Source: Natrinema altunense (lineage in GTDB: Archaea > Halobacteriota > Halobacteria > Halobacteriales > Natrialbaceae). From it: a stretch of 64,000 nt of DNA. Below the pieces are notes generated by a model. It had not been told where the DNA came from and did not search any database. It saw only the letters and a list, made by a program, of their open reading frames with translations. Made by a program: the position numbers and the translations under genes. The DNA is taken from NCBI RefSeq assembly GCF_000731985.1, contig NZ_JNCS01000007.1, forward strand, positions 62,001 to 126,000. The letters are read 5' to 3'. Positions 1 to 8,623 of the stretch are shown in pieces (within the stretch, counting starts at the first letter, position 1; the number at the start of each line of letters is the position of its first letter).

Positions 1-498
1 ATCGCCCCGAAAACGCCAGTGTTGGTGGAGACACTACGTCGGCGTATGGCGGCTCTCGATATGACTTCCCATCAAATGACGGGCATACGCACAGCGAAAT
101 CGGCACGTTCGTTCGCACCCGTCGTTTGCACTCCCTCTCGACGGTGCGATTGGCGGAACGGACTCCCCGTGGCCGCCACCGCGAACCGACGTCCGCCCGC
201 CGGGTGCGTCGTTCGTGCCCTCGGTCTCGCGGTGGTGTCACGGGACTCGAGTCGATAACGGCGGCGTTCGACGTGGATCGATGGCGTCTCTCACGCCACT
301 CGGCTTCAGACACGCGGCGGGTATAACCCGTGGCGACTGTTTCACGGATTTCGGGGCGTTACGGGTCGTTTCCGTCCCGAACGGTCGGTTCAGCGAACCG
401 TTCGGTTGCTGCTCGAGGGATGCCACCGTTGCCTGCGGCCGGGAGTTCGACGATCGTCGTGAGGAACATTTATTATTGACGTATCCGTGGATCGAACC
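1..498. other. Leading stretch without a supported gene
   Basis: The longer open frames here (for example 19-258 and 215-550) are rich in Arg/Ser/Pro, overlap each other in several frames and lack a promoter, which is typical of chance frames in GC-rich DNA. The only clear signal is the AT-rich TATA-like element near 469-476 that serves the small zinc-ribbon gene. No gene entering from the left edge could be recognised. Confidence 0.6.
468..477 (+). promoter_or_regulatory. TATA box of small zinc-ribbon gene
   Basis: The AT-only run catttattat lies in otherwise GC-rich DNA about 24-31 bases before the ATG at 499. That is the spacing of a leaderless haloarchaeal promoter, with transcription starting at or next to the start codon. 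Confidence 0.6.
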
Positions 499-624
499 AT
501 GTTTCGAGCGCCGCAGTACGCCTCGAGTCGGTGTCCGCGTTGTGACGTGACGTTGTCGAGCGTGCAAGGGGTCGTCGCCTGTCCGGCGTGTAACTGGGTC
601 GATGGGGAGCCGACGACCCGCTGA
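499..624 (+). CDS. Small two-knuckle zinc-ribbon protein (41 aa)
   Basis: A 41-residue frame begins at an ATG placed at the right distance from a strong TATA box. It contains two CPxC knuckles (CPRC at residues 12-15 and CPAC at 28-31) separated by a short hydrophobic linker, the minimal layout of a zinc beta-ribbon. Haloarchaea encode many such micro zinc-finger proteins, several of which affect growth or biofilm formation, but the role of this one is unknown. It stands alone, 74 bases before map on the same strand. Support comes from the promoter and the four well-placed cysteines; no homology search was possible. Confidence 0.6.
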   Translation: MFRAPQYASSRCPRCDVTLSSVQGVVACPACNWVDGEPTTR

Positions 625-698
625 GACGGCTGCGAGTCGTCCCCAGCGTTCGTCGGAGAGACGGAACCTCTTTTTGTCGACCCATCCAACCCCGGGAT

Positions 699-1598
699 AT
701 GGCCGAATCCGAGGTGGACCTCGAGTCCGAGCAGTACGAAAAGCACCGCGAAGCGGGGGCGATCCTCGCGCAGGTACGTGAAGAGACCGCCGAGCGCGTC
801 GAGGTCGGTGCGAGCCACCTCGAGGTCGCCGAGTGGGCGGAGGACCGAATCCGGGAACTCGGCGGTCAGCCCGCGTTCCCCGTCAACATCTCCGTCGACG
901 AGGAGGCAGCCCACGCGACGCCGTCGATCGACGACGAGACGACTTTCGGCGAGGAGATGATCAACCTCGATATCGGCGTCCACGTCGACGGCTGGCTGGC
1001 CGACACCGCCATCACCGTCGATCTCTCCGGCAATCCGGAACTCGCCGAGGCCTCCGAACAGGCCTTGGAGGCCGCGCTCGAGATCGTCGAACCCGGCGTC
1101 GGGACCGGCGAGATCGGGGCCGAGATCGAAGACGTCATCGACGGCTACGGCTACAACCCCGTCGTCAACCTCACCGGCCACGGGTTGGGTCACTGGGAAC
1201 AACACACCTCGCCGAACATCCCGAACCGCGCCGTCTCGCAGGGGACGACGCTGGAGGTCGGCGACGTCGTCGCGATCGAGCCGTTCGCGACCGACGGCGG
1301 CGGCAAGGTCACCGAGGGTGCGAGCGAGGAAATCTTCTCGCTCGAGCGCGAGGGCACGATCCGAAACCGGCAGGCCCGCGAGGCCCTCGAGCAGATCACC
1401 GACGAGTTTCGGACGCTGCCGTTCGCGACTCGATGGCTCGAGACGGACCGACCCGAAATGGCGCTGCGCCGACTCAAGCGCAACGATATCGTCCACAGCT
1501 ACCCGGTGCTCAAGGAGGACGACGGCTTCCTCGTCAGTCAGAAAGAACACACGCTCATCATCACCGAAGACGGCTGCGAAGTGACGACCGAACGGTGA
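699..1598 (+). CDS. map: Methionine aminopeptidase, type II
   Basis: This enzyme removes the initiator methionine from nascent proteins in the cytoplasm. The 299-residue length and the insert in the catalytic domain (about residues 195-270) fit the archaeal/eukaryotic type II class. The dinuclear metal ligands are visible in order: Asp91 (LDIG), Asp102, His161 (within GHGLGH), Glu194 (AIEPF) and Glu283 (QKEH). His72 matches the substrate-binding histidine. The start ATG follows a T-rich element (ctttttgtc, about 669-677) at leaderless spacing. It is transcribed alone and converges on the zinc-ribbon gene at 1940-2140. Length and all catalytic residues are normal. Confidence 0.96.
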   Translation: MAESEVDLESEQYEKHREAGAILAQVREETAERVEVGASHLEVAEWAEDRIRELGGQPAFPVNISVDEEAAHATPSIDDETTFGEEMINLDIGVHVDGWLADTAITVDLSGNPELAEASEQALEAALEIVEPGVGTGEIGAEIEDVIDGYGYNPVVNLTGHGLGHWEQHTSPNIPNRAVSQGTTLEVGDVVAIEPFATDGGGKVTEGASEEIFSLEREGTIRNRQAREALEQITDEFRTLPFATRWLETDRPEMALRRLKRNDIVHSYPVLKEDDGFLVSQKEHTLIITEDGCEVTTER

Positions 1599-1939
1599 CC
1601 GTCTCGCTGCGGTAACGACAGCGACCCACATTCGCCGCGGATGTCGGTATATTACAGGACAGCTGTGATCAGCATCGTCTATCGTTGGCCGCCGCTATCG
1701 TCGTCTTCGACTGTAACGAGGCGAGGAGAAAGTCAGAAGTGACGCGACGCCCACTCGCGATCCCGTCGGTTATCGCCGTTTACGAGGGCTGTAGAGGGCG
1801 AGCATGAGTGAGACTCACTCGCTCATAGAACTCCCACATCTAGTCACCTCAGCGGAGGGCCCGCCATCGACGAGCGCCCTGTCCGGCGGGGTCCGACTTG
1901 GACCGGGCCCGAATAGAGCACTCGTATTCTCACCACTCG
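1599..1939. other. Convergent intergenic stretch, no gene seen
   Basis: This 341-base gap lies between the 3' ends of map and the DUF7835-type gene. A 77-codon frame at 1804-2037 has no promoter or recognisable motif and overlaps the opposite gene. A perfect short palindrome (gagtgagActcactc) lies near 1805-1819 and could form a small hairpin. The abrupt change in base use after about 1800 suggests an old insertion scar, but no transposase remnant could be recognised. Confidence 0.5.
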
Positions 1940-2140
1940 TTACGCGTTGTTCATCCGCTGGCTCGAGCGGTTGCCACATCGTTGACACTCGCTCACGCGG
2001 TAGGGCTCGCGGGAGAACTGTGCGTTTTCTTGCTTGAGGCTTTCAGTTCTGATCTGGACGGACACCTCGTGGAGCGTTTCTAAGCCACACTCCTCGCAGT
2101 ACTCGGTCATCCCGTTGACGGAGTCATCAGTCGTTGCCAT
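1940..2140 (-). CDS. DUF7835-like zinc beta-ribbon protein (66 aa)
   Basis: A 66-residue protein has two CxxC knuckles, CEEC at residues 15-18 and CQRC near 52-55, separated by about 35 residues of strand-like sequence. This is a single zinc beta-ribbon. The pattern matches a widespread haloarchaeal family annotated as DUF7835 putative zinc ribbon, whose function is unknown. An AT-rich element at 2164-2172 (read on the minus strand as a TATA box) sits about 25-32 bases before the ATG and supports a leaderless start. It is monocistronic and convergent with map. Confidence 0.8.
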   Translation of the reverse strand: MATTDDSVNGMTEYCEECGLETLHEVSVQIRTESLKQENAQFSREPYRVSECQRCGNRSSQRMNNA

Positions 2141-2394
2141 TACCGGATTACTTGCAGTAGCCCTATCTTAAACCCACGCTTCATTTTGTGCCGTGAGCCG
2201 TCAAAACCGCACGAGGGCGGCGACCTCGTTTCGAGATCGTCTGAGAGCGTTCGATACCGTTTAGATCCGTCTTTCGTGGCTTTATAGGGAAATTATGAGT
2301 CACTGTTGCATGGATTTACCGACGAATTACCAGTTCGTTCCGGCCCGAGTCGGCGGACTGAAACGCTTTAGGGGCACCTCGAGTGGTATCGAAC

Positions 2395-2934
2395 ATGGAA
2401 CAGGTGTTCGCACCGTGGCGAATCGAGTGGATCAGACGCGACGAAACGAACCCCGATATCGAGGAGTGCGTCTTCTGTGAACTCCCCGATCTGGACGACG
2501 ATCGGGAGAACTTACTCGTCGCGCGAAGCGAGCACGCGTTCGTCATGCTGAACAACTATCCGTACAACCCGGGACACCTGATGGTAATCCCGCACAGCCA
2601 TACCGGCGAGTACGCGGCTCTCGCGGAGGATGTCCTGCTCGATCATGCCTGCTTGAAACAACGGACGTTCGACGCACTCGAGGCCGCCCTCGAACCGGAC
2701 GGTTTCAACGCCGGCTTGAACCTCGGTGATGGGGCCGGTGGCTCGATCGACGACCACCTCCACACACACGTCGTGCCGCGGTGGGAGGGCGACACCAATT
2801 TCATGCCCGTGCTCAGCGAGACGACGGTGATCGTCGAGGCGCTCGAGGCGACTTACGAACACGTCCACGACGCGTTCGCCGCACAGGAGGGGACGACGGT
2901 CCCCAGCGAGGGCGGTGCCGTCGTCGTCGAGTAA
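2395..2934 (+). CDS. HIT family nucleotide hydrolase
   Basis: This histidine-triad protein of the Fhit/Ap4A-phosphorylase-like branch hydrolyses or transfers nucleotidyl groups from dinucleoside polyphosphates or related substrates. The triad is seen as His121-x-His123-x-His125, preceded by the usual N-rich strand (NLGDGAGGS). A CVFC pair at residues 25-28 is a typical N-terminal structural zinc knuckle of this branch. The ATG at 2395 is preferred over the upstream GTG at 2383, because a TATA-like cgcttta at 2363-2370 is 25-32 bases away and the family begins close to this methionine. The exact substrate cannot be read from the sequence. Confidence 0.9.
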   Translation: MEQVFAPWRIEWIRRDETNPDIEECVFCELPDLDDDRENLLVARSEHAFVMLNNYPYNPGHLMVIPHSHTGEYAALAEDVLLDHACLKQRTFDALEAALEPDGFNAGLNLGDGAGGSIDDHLHTHVVPRWEGDTNFMPVLSETTVIVEALEATYEHVHDAFAAQEGTTVPSEGGAVVVE

Positions 2935-3086
2935 CGGCACCGCTCGCGGGAGGACGATCCATGGCCCCGACAGTCGGGGACTCGCTCGAGCGCCGCTGGA
3001 CGGGTGGATCGGTCCCGCCGGCCTTGCCGGCACGCGGGCCGGTCGACGGGACACTTTTGATGACCGTTGCCATGTGTTATAGTGGC

Positions 3087-3494
3087 ATGGACTACGAGGT
3101 AGTTCACACCGACGACGTGCCGATGACCGATCTCTCCGCGGTCGACGAGATCCCGCCGGACCTCCGTATCCGCGCGCTCGACGACTTCTTCGACACCGAC
3201 GCGCTCAACCTCAAACTCTGGTACTTCGAGCCCGGTGAGGAGATCCAGTACCACGCGCATGCCGAACAGGAGGAACTGTACTACGTCCTCGAAGGCGAGT
3301 TCTCGCTGAAACTCGGCCGGTCGGGCGAGGAAACGTACGTCGACGCAGGCCCGGGAACGTTCTGGATCGCCAAACCGGAGGTCGGCCACGGCCACCGCAA
3401 CGTCGGCGACGAGGAGGGCGTCGTCCTCGCAATCGGCGCACCCGCGGTCGAGGACCCGGGACTCGATCCCCACGGACTCGACGACGGCGACTAG
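3087..3494 (+). CDS. Cupin domain protein
   Basis: This is a single-domain cupin of 135 residues. Motif 1 is complete, with PGEEIQYHAH giving His56 and His58, then Glu62, and the LEGEF turn follows. Motif 2 carries His101 (PEVGHGH), so a mononuclear metal site is expected. Many cupins of this size are isomerases, dioxygenases or sugar-binding proteins; nothing here fixes the substrate. The frame is open further upstream, but the ATG at 3087 is chosen because the residues before it lack protein character and a T-rich element (cacttttga, 3052-3060) is about 27 bases away. Confidence 0.85.
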   Translation: MDYEVVHTDDVPMTDLSAVDEIPPDLRIRALDDFFDTDALNLKLWYFEPGEEIQYHAHAEQEELYYVLEGEFSLKLGRSGEETYVDAGPGTFWIAKPEVGHGHRNVGDEEGVVLAIGAPAVEDPGLDPHGLDDGD

Positions 3495-3517
3495 CCGTGG
3501 CGAGTGCCCGACCCGCG

Positions 3518-3754
3518 TCAGGCGTAGGTCGCCTCGAGATAGTCGAGGATGCGGTCCGACTCGGCCATCGTCACGCCGGTCGCTTCGTCGACGACGACCG
3601 GCACCTGTCGCTGGCCCGAGACGCGCTTGACCTCGTTGCGCTTCGAGTGCAGTCCCTCGACCCAGACGCTCTCGTAGTCGACGTCGAGTTCCTCGAGTCG
3701 ATCCACGACGTGTTCACAGTACGGACAGCCCTCGAGACGATAGAGCGTTACCAT
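3518..3754 (-). CDS. Glutaredoxin-like protein with CPYC motif
   Basis: A 78-residue thioredoxin-fold protein has the redox motif CPYC at residues 10-13, the cis-proline region RQVPVVVD near 49-55 and a C-terminal helix. This matches glutaredoxins and the N-terminal domain of glutathione S-transferases. Haloarchaea use gamma-glutamylcysteine instead of glutathione, so it probably acts on that thiol or on protein disulfides. The open frame extends to 3850, but the methionine at 3754 begins the first beta strand and is the sensible start. It is divergent from the redoxin gene at 3867, sharing a 112-base promoter region, which suggests joint redox control. Confidence 0.88.
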   Translation of the reverse strand: MVTLYRLEGCPYCEHVVDRLEELDVDYESVWVEGLHSKRNEVKRVSGQRQVPVVVDEATGVTMAESDRILDYLEATYA

Positions 3755-3866
3755 ACCTCGCGGTACGGGTTGGGTCGGCAAAAGCATACGTCCTGACGCG
3801 TCCGATACCGGCGGCCCGTTCGGCCGCGGAACGGAGTTTTTTGTAGTCACGTGACAGTCCTCGCGT

Positions 3867-4346
3867 ATGCCACCGAGCGAGGGTGAGACCGTGCCCGACT
3901 TCGCGTCGCTCCTCTGTGACGGCGAGACGTTCCGATCGACGCCCCTCTCCGACGCGCTCGGCGCTCGCGGCGGCGTCGTGGTCTGTACCGGCTTCGCGTT
4001 CAGCGCGATCGCACGGAACTGGTGGAAGCGCTTCGTTCGCGCCGGCTGGGACGAGTTCGACGGCGTGCCGGTACTCGGCGTGAGCCGCGACGGTCCCTAC
4101 GCGCAAAACGAGTTCCTCCGCTGGCTGGATCGACCGGACTTCCGGTTCTTCGCGGACGTCAACGGCGACGTCAGCGAGGCGTTCGACCTGCTCGGCGAGC
4201 GGTCGCACATGGCGAACGTCTCGACGCCCTGGCGCTCCGCGTTCGTGCTCGACCCCGATCGCGAGATCCAGTACGCTTTCGTCGCTGACGACTGGATCTC
4301 GCCGCTCCCCGTCGCGGACATCGGGACCGCCGTCGCGGACCTGTAG
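3867..4346 (+). CDS. Redoxin (peroxiredoxin-fold) protein lacking the peroxidatic cysteine
   Basis: This 159-residue protein has the AhpC/TSA fold: an N-terminal PSEGETVPDF strand, a long central helix, and FADVNGDVSEAFDLLG followed by RSAFVLDPD, as in BCP-type peroxiredoxins. In the active-site loop (GFAFSAIARN) the position of the peroxidatic Cys is Ala48. The remaining cysteines (17 and 40) are not in the catalytic context. It is therefore unlikely to be a classical peroxidase; a structural, chaperone or electron-transfer role is possible. A T-run at 3836-3842 is a plausible TATA element. It is divergent from the glutaredoxin. Confidence 0.82.
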   Translation: MPPSEGETVPDFASLLCDGETFRSTPLSDALGARGGVVVCTGFAFSAIARNWWKRFVRAGWDEFDGVPVLGVSRDGPYAQNEFLRWLDRPDFRFFADVNGDVSEAFDLLGERSHMANVSTPWRSAFVLDPDREIQYAFVADDWISPLPVADIGTAVADL

Positions 4347-4379
4347 ACGAGACGGTCTCGAGTCCGGGAGGCCCCGCAG

Positions 4380-4745
4380 TCAGGGCTCACAGTACAGCAG
4401 TCGTCCGTTACACGTACACTCGATCCGAAGCGGCTCGTCGTAGGTTACCGAAACGTGGTCCATCGCCCGGACGTAATGTCCAGGGGTTCCCGTCCGTGAC
4501 CGCTCGTTGAGTTGTGAAAGCAGTCCGGCCTCGTGCAACTCCTCGACTTTCCTGTACGCCGTCGACTGGGGGAGATCGAGGGCCTCGGAGATGTCGCTAA
4601 CCGTCGCCGGCTCCTCGACGTATAGAAACACCGCTCGCGCGTCGTCGTCGCTGAGCAGGTCCATGATTCGGTAGGGGTCACACCCGAGTTCGCCGTCCCG
4701 GTCGATCCGCGGGCACCGACTCGGTTGGTCGACTGTGTCGCCCAT
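4380..4745 (-). CDS. Winged helix-turn-helix transcriptional regulator
   Basis: A 121-residue DNA-binding protein. Residues 25-90 form an ArsR/HTH_20-like winged helix: the recognition region reads SDISEALDLPQSTAYRKVEEL, followed by a wing (GLLSQLNERS). A C-terminal strand segment ends in a CxC pair followed by a single Cys (CTCNGRLLYC), possibly metal or redox sensing. An AT-rich element at 4769-4776 lies about 25-30 bases before the ATG, fitting a leaderless start. It is convergent with the redoxin. The target genes are unknown. Confidence 0.82.
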   Translation of the reverse strand: MGDTVDQPSRCPRIDRDGELGCDPYRIMDLLSDDDARAVFLYVEEPATVSDISEALDLPQSTAYRKVEELHEAGLLSQLNERSRTGTPGHYVRAMDHVSVTYDEPLRIECTCNGRLLYCEP

Positions 4746-4838
4746 ATGCCACGATTCGGTCTGTCCTTACTTTGCTATCGGTCCCTATTCCCGAGAACTG
4801 GGAGCCGTCACTACCGATCGGGTCACGAGGCCGCGACG

Positions 4839-6092
4839 CTATATCGGCTTCCCGAGCGCGTACATCGTCTCGTGGGCCGTTACCTCGAGATCGACGAAGT
4901 CACCGGGTGCGATGCCGTGATCGCTCGCGTTCTGGACGATGAGCTGTCGGTAGGCGGAGTCGCGGCACTTGACCGAGTCGGCGGTACCCTCCTCGACGAC
5001 GAGGACGTCTTCCCGGACCTCGCCGACCATGTCCGCGTAGGCATCGGCGACGAGATCGCGTTTGACCGCGCTCATCTCCTTCGAGCGCTCCTTTTTCACC
5101 GTGCCGCCCAGCCCCTTCATCTCGGCGGCGTCGGTTCCCGGCCGCTTCGAGAAGCGAGTGACGTTGATCTTCTCCGGACGGGTCTCGCGCAGCAGTGCCA
5201 TCGACTGCTCGTGGTCCCGATCAGTTTCGGTCGGGAAGCCGACGATGAAGTCCGTCGACAGCGTCCAGTAGTCCAGGTAGTCGTCGAAGGTCTCGACGAC
5301 TTCGACGTACTCCGCGACCTGATGCTGGCGGCGCATGTCGCCGAGCACGTCGTCGCTGCCCGACTGGACGGGCGCGTGCAGGAAATCGTAGAGTTCGTCG
5401 TGCTCGGCGAAGACGGCGGCGAGTTCCTCGCGGATGCCGTGGACGCCCTTCGGGTTGGCCATCCCGACGCGGACCCGGAAGTCGCCGTCGATCTCGCAGA
5501 TCGCCTCGAGCAGCCGGTGGAGTTTGCGGTCGCCCTCGTCCCAGCCGTAGACGCCGGTGTCCTGTCCGGTGATGCGGATCTCCTTCGCGCCGGCGTGGAT
5601 CAGCGCGCGGGCCTTCTCGACGTTCTCCTCGATCGAGGGGGAGTCGATCTTGCCGGTGGCCTGCTTGGTGATGCAGTACGAACAGTCTGACATACAGCCC
5701 CGCGCGATCGGGAGAATGCCGACGACGCCGTCGAGGATGGGCTCGGCGTCGGGCGTCGTCGTCGGACACTCGCCGTTGGTGACGGCTTCGGGAACCTCGT
5801 CCCAGTGGAGGACCTGACCGTCGACGTCGGCGCGGTCGAACTCCTCGCCTTGGGCGAGCGCCATACAGCCCGTGATGAAGAGATCGGCCGTCTCGTCGGC
5901 CAACTCCTCGGCCCGCCGGAGCATGTTGCGCTCGGTCTTCTCGACGACCGTGCAGGTGTTGAGGATGGCGACGTCGGCCTCCTCGGCCCCGTCGACCCGG
6001 TAGTGGCCCGCATCGCGGAGCCGGCGCTCGATCTCGCGGCTCTCCCCGCGGTTCGACGTACAGCCGTAGGTTTCGATGTGATACCGGGCCAT
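4839..6092 (-). CDS. tRNA (t6A37) methylthiotransferase, MtaB-like
   Basis: This radical-SAM methylthiotransferase adds a 2-methylthio group to N6-threonylcarbamoyladenosine at tRNA position 37. Three domains are visible: the N-terminal MTTase domain (about 1-105) with cluster cysteines Cys11, Cys47 and Cys76; the radical-SAM core (about 125-350) with Cys133-x3-Cys137-x2-Cys140; and a C-terminal TRAM-like RNA-binding domain (about 355-417). It fits the archaeal e-MtaB/CDKAL1 branch. The frame extends 11 codons upstream, but the methionine at 6092 starts directly at the first strand (ARYHIETYGC). Length is normal at 417 residues. Confidence 0.94.
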   Translation of the reverse strand: MARYHIETYGCTSNRGESREIERRLRDAGHYRVDGAEEADVAILNTCTVVEKTERNMLRRAEELADETADLFITGCMALAQGEEFDRADVDGQVLHWDEVPEAVTNGECPTTTPDAEPILDGVVGILPIARGCMSDCSYCITKQATGKIDSPSIEENVEKARALIHAGAKEIRITGQDTGVYGWDEGDRKLHRLLEAICEIDGDFRVRVGMANPKGVHGIREELAAVFAEHDELYDFLHAPVQSGSDDVLGDMRRQHQVAEYVEVVETFDDYLDYWTLSTDFIVGFPTETDRDHEQSMALLRETRPEKINVTRFSKRPGTDAAEMKGLGGTVKKERSKEMSAVKRDLVADAYADMVGEVREDVLVVEEGTADSVKCRDSAYRQLIVQNASDHGIAPGDFVDLEVTAHETMYALGKPI

Positions 6093-6307
6093 TCGCTTGA
6101 ACCGTTCTCGGGGCTGGGAACGCAAAAACGCGACGGATCGGGGTCGTCGGCGAGTAGCCAGTGTGACAGTCCCCCTCCTCGATCACCGCTCGTCCGCGTC
6201 GCCTCCGTCGGCCGCCGCCTCGAGCACCTCCCGTGCCGACGGCGACCCTCCGACGACCGTCGGCGGCGGGCTCCCCGTCGCAACGTTCGCGACGCCTACG
6301 GGACTCG

Positions 6308-6664
6308 TCACATGGGGACGACGAGCAGTCGCGCGAGGACGAGCACCGTGGCGATCGCCCCCAACATCACGAACAGCGCGTTCTCGAGGTCCGGATCGCC
6401 GGGCTCGATCGGCGTCGACCCGGCTTCGGGCGCGTGCTCGTCCGCATCGGCCGCCCCCGGGCCCGGGCCGGAGAGATCGATCGGGATGCGGTCGCGGCCG
6501 CCGTCCGACTCGTCACCGCCCGTCGGACGGTCGGCTGCACCCCACTCGTCGCTCGAGTCGATGTCCACAGACCCGTCTCCCGGTCCAGCGCCCGGCTCCG
6601 TCCCCGAGGGATCGTTCCGTCGGTCGTCGGTCGCGTCGTCGTTCCCGGGGGCCTCGTCTGGCAT
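6308..6664 (-). CDS. DUF7312-like protein with C-terminal membrane anchor (118 aa)
   Basis: The first 60 residues are a very acidic, Gly/Asp-rich tail predicted to be disordered. They are followed by a short conserved-looking IPIDLS segment (about 60-65) and one transmembrane helix at about 95-115 (ALFVMLGAIATVLVLARLLVV). This is the layout of the haloarchaeal DUF7312 family, whose function is unknown. The start is taken at 6664, the first methionine of the acidic tail. The gene lies 68 bases downstream of pyk on the same strand and may be co-transcribed with it. Confidence 0.75.
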   Translation of the reverse strand: MPDEAPGNDDATDDRRNDPSGTEPGAGPGDGSVDIDSSDEWGAADRPTGGDESDGGRDRIPIDLSGPGPGAADADEHAPEAGSTPIEPGDPDLENALFVMLGAIATVLVLARLLVVPM

Positions 6665-6732
6665 ACGGGGCCGTACTCGGTCCGTCGTCAAAAACCCGTG
6701 GTCCCGTCGCGGACCACCATCCCGCGGACGGC

Positions 6733-8490
6733 TCAGAGCCGCTCGGTTCGGTCCCCGATCTCGCCGCCGTAGACGATGCCGCGCTCGGCGTCGATGGTGA
6801 CGATCTCGCCGTCCTCGAGGTCCCCGATCTCCGCATCGCTGATCATTGGCAACTCGAGTTCGCGCGCCACGAGCGCCGGGTAGCCGGTCATCCCCCGCTC
6901 GGCGTTGACGATGCCGCCGAGTCGGCTCGTGTCGCCGGCGAACTCCGCGTCGAAATCGGCGGGGAGCGCGAGGATCGCGCCGTCGGGAACGCCCGAGAGG
7001 TCGCCGTCCGTCACGCGGACGACGGGGCCGGTCGACCGCCCCTCGACGACGACCTGGCCGGTCGTCAGCGCGTCCGCGGCGACGTGGACCTTCAGCATGT
7101 TCGTCGTGTTCGCCCCCTCGAGATCGGTCATCATGCCACAGAGGACGACGACGGTATCGCCGCTCTGGGCGACGCCGGCGTCCAGTGCCGCCTGCACGGC
7201 CTTCTCGACGACGGCGTCGGCACCCTGATCCGAGACGGGCGCGTACAGCGGTGTCACACCCCACGTCAAGGCGAGCTGGCGGCGTACCGTCTGGCTCGGC
7301 GTCGAGGCGACGACCGGCACGCCCGGACGGTACTTCGCCGTTTTCAGCGCCGTGTAACCGGACTCCGTCGCGGCGACGACCGCGTCCGCGTCGATGTCCC
7401 GCGCCAGGAACCGCGCGGAGCGCGCCAGGGCGTCCGTTCGCGCTTCGCCCGACGCCGGGACCCGCTGCTCGAGCAACTCGGCGTACTCGTTCGAGCCCTC
7501 GACCTCGCGGACGATGCTATCCATCGCGTCGACGACCTCGATGGGATGGTCGCCGACCGCGGTCTCGGCCGACAGCATGACTCCGTCGGTGCCGTCGAGG
7601 ACCGCGTTGGCCACGTCGGACGCCTCCGCGCGCGTCGGCCGCCGGGCGTGGACCATCGAATCGAGCATCTCCGTCGCCGTGATGACCGGCCGTCCGGCCT
7701 CGCGACACTTCCGAATGATGCGCTTTTGGATCATCGGTACGTCCTCCATCGGACACTCCACGCCGAGGTCCCCGCGCGCGACCATCACGCCGTAGGCCGC
7801 GTCGATGATCTCGTCCAAGTTCTCGACCGCGCCGGCGCGCTCGATCTTCGCGATGATCGGGATGTCCGCACCCTCCTCCTCCAAGACTTCGCCGACTTCG
7901 TAGACGTCCTCGGCATCCCGGACGAAACTCGCCGCGACGAAGTCGACCCCTTTCTCGGCCGCCAACTCGAGGTCCGCGCGGTCTTTCTCGGTGACGACGT
8001 CGAGGTCGAGTTCGACGCCGGGGACGTTGACGCCCTTGCGCCCGCTCAGTTCGCCGCCGGTGTCGACCCGCGCTCGAACCCCGTCGCCGTCGTGCTCGAG
8101 AACGGTCGTCTCGATCAGTCCGTCGTCGAGCAGGACGCGGTCCCCGGGTTCGACCGCGTCGATCGAGACCGAGAGTCCGACCGTCTCCGGCGTCGCCGTC
8201 TCGCCCTCGACGAACCGGATCTCGGAACCGGTTTCCAGCGTCACCGTCTCCCCGTCCGGCAGCGGTGCGGTTCGGATCTCCGGCCCTTTCGTGTCGAGCA
8301 TGATCGCGACGGGCTCCGTCCGCTCCTCGTCGACCGCTCGGACGCGATCGATCAGGTCGGCCCGATCCTCGCGGCTGCCGTGGCTCGCGTTCAGCCGCGC
8401 GACTGACATGCCGGCCGCCGCGAGTTCTCGGATCGTCTCCCGATCGCTCGACGCCGGCCCCAGCGTACAGACGATTTTCGCGTTTCTCAT
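6733..8490 (-). CDS. pyk: Pyruvate kinase with C-terminal swivelling domain
   Basis: The enzyme converts phosphoenolpyruvate and ADP to pyruvate and ATP in lower glycolysis. The 585 residues contain the TIM barrel (motifs LGPAS, LDTKGPEIR, IAKIERAGAV, VARGDLGVE and TEMLDSM), the B domain and the allosteric C domain. An extra C-terminal domain of about 100 residues resembles the phosphohistidine domain of PEP synthase. In that domain the usual TSHAA motif is replaced by TGYPA, so the phospho-accepting histidine is missing and the domain should be structural or regulatory. The start at 8490 follows a TATA-like element at 8514-8521 on the minus strand. Confidence 0.96.
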   Translation of the reverse strand: MRNAKIVCTLGPASSDRETIRELAAAGMSVARLNASHGSREDRADLIDRVRAVDEERTEPVAIMLDTKGPEIRTAPLPDGETVTLETGSEIRFVEGETATPETVGLSVSIDAVEPGDRVLLDDGLIETTVLEHDGDGVRARVDTGGELSGRKGVNVPGVELDLDVVTEKDRADLELAAEKGVDFVAASFVRDAEDVYEVGEVLEEEGADIPIIAKIERAGAVENLDEIIDAAYGVMVARGDLGVECPMEDVPMIQKRIIRKCREAGRPVITATEMLDSMVHARRPTRAEASDVANAVLDGTDGVMLSAETAVGDHPIEVVDAMDSIVREVEGSNEYAELLEQRVPASGEARTDALARSARFLARDIDADAVVAATESGYTALKTAKYRPGVPVVASTPSQTVRRQLALTWGVTPLYAPVSDQGADAVVEKAVQAALDAGVAQSGDTVVVLCGMMTDLEGANTTNMLKVHVAADALTTGQVVVEGRSTGPVVRVTDGDLSGVPDGAILALPADFDAEFAGDTSRLGGIVNAERGMTGYPALVARELELPMISDAEIGDLEDGEIVTIDAERGIVYGGEIGDRTERL

Positions 8491-8623
8491 ACCGGTAGTT
8501 AGCTCCAGCAGTGCCTAAAAGATGGTCACTTACTCGCGTCCGAGTACCTGTCTCGTCGTCCCGAAGCCGATCCCGTCAGCTGCCACGTCAACCGTTTTCC
8601 GCGGATCGCCCGTTCGAACCGAC

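Noticed and set aside
1804-2037. 77-codon frame in the map/zinc-ribbon gap, possibly a transposase remnant
   Set aside because: No motif of IS200/IS605, IS4 or other transposases could be recognised, and it overlaps the supported gene at 1940-2140.
6097-8406. Open frame of 769 codons opposite pyruvate kinase
   Set aside because: Antisense shadow; rich in Arg, Gly and Pro in low-complexity order, no promoter.
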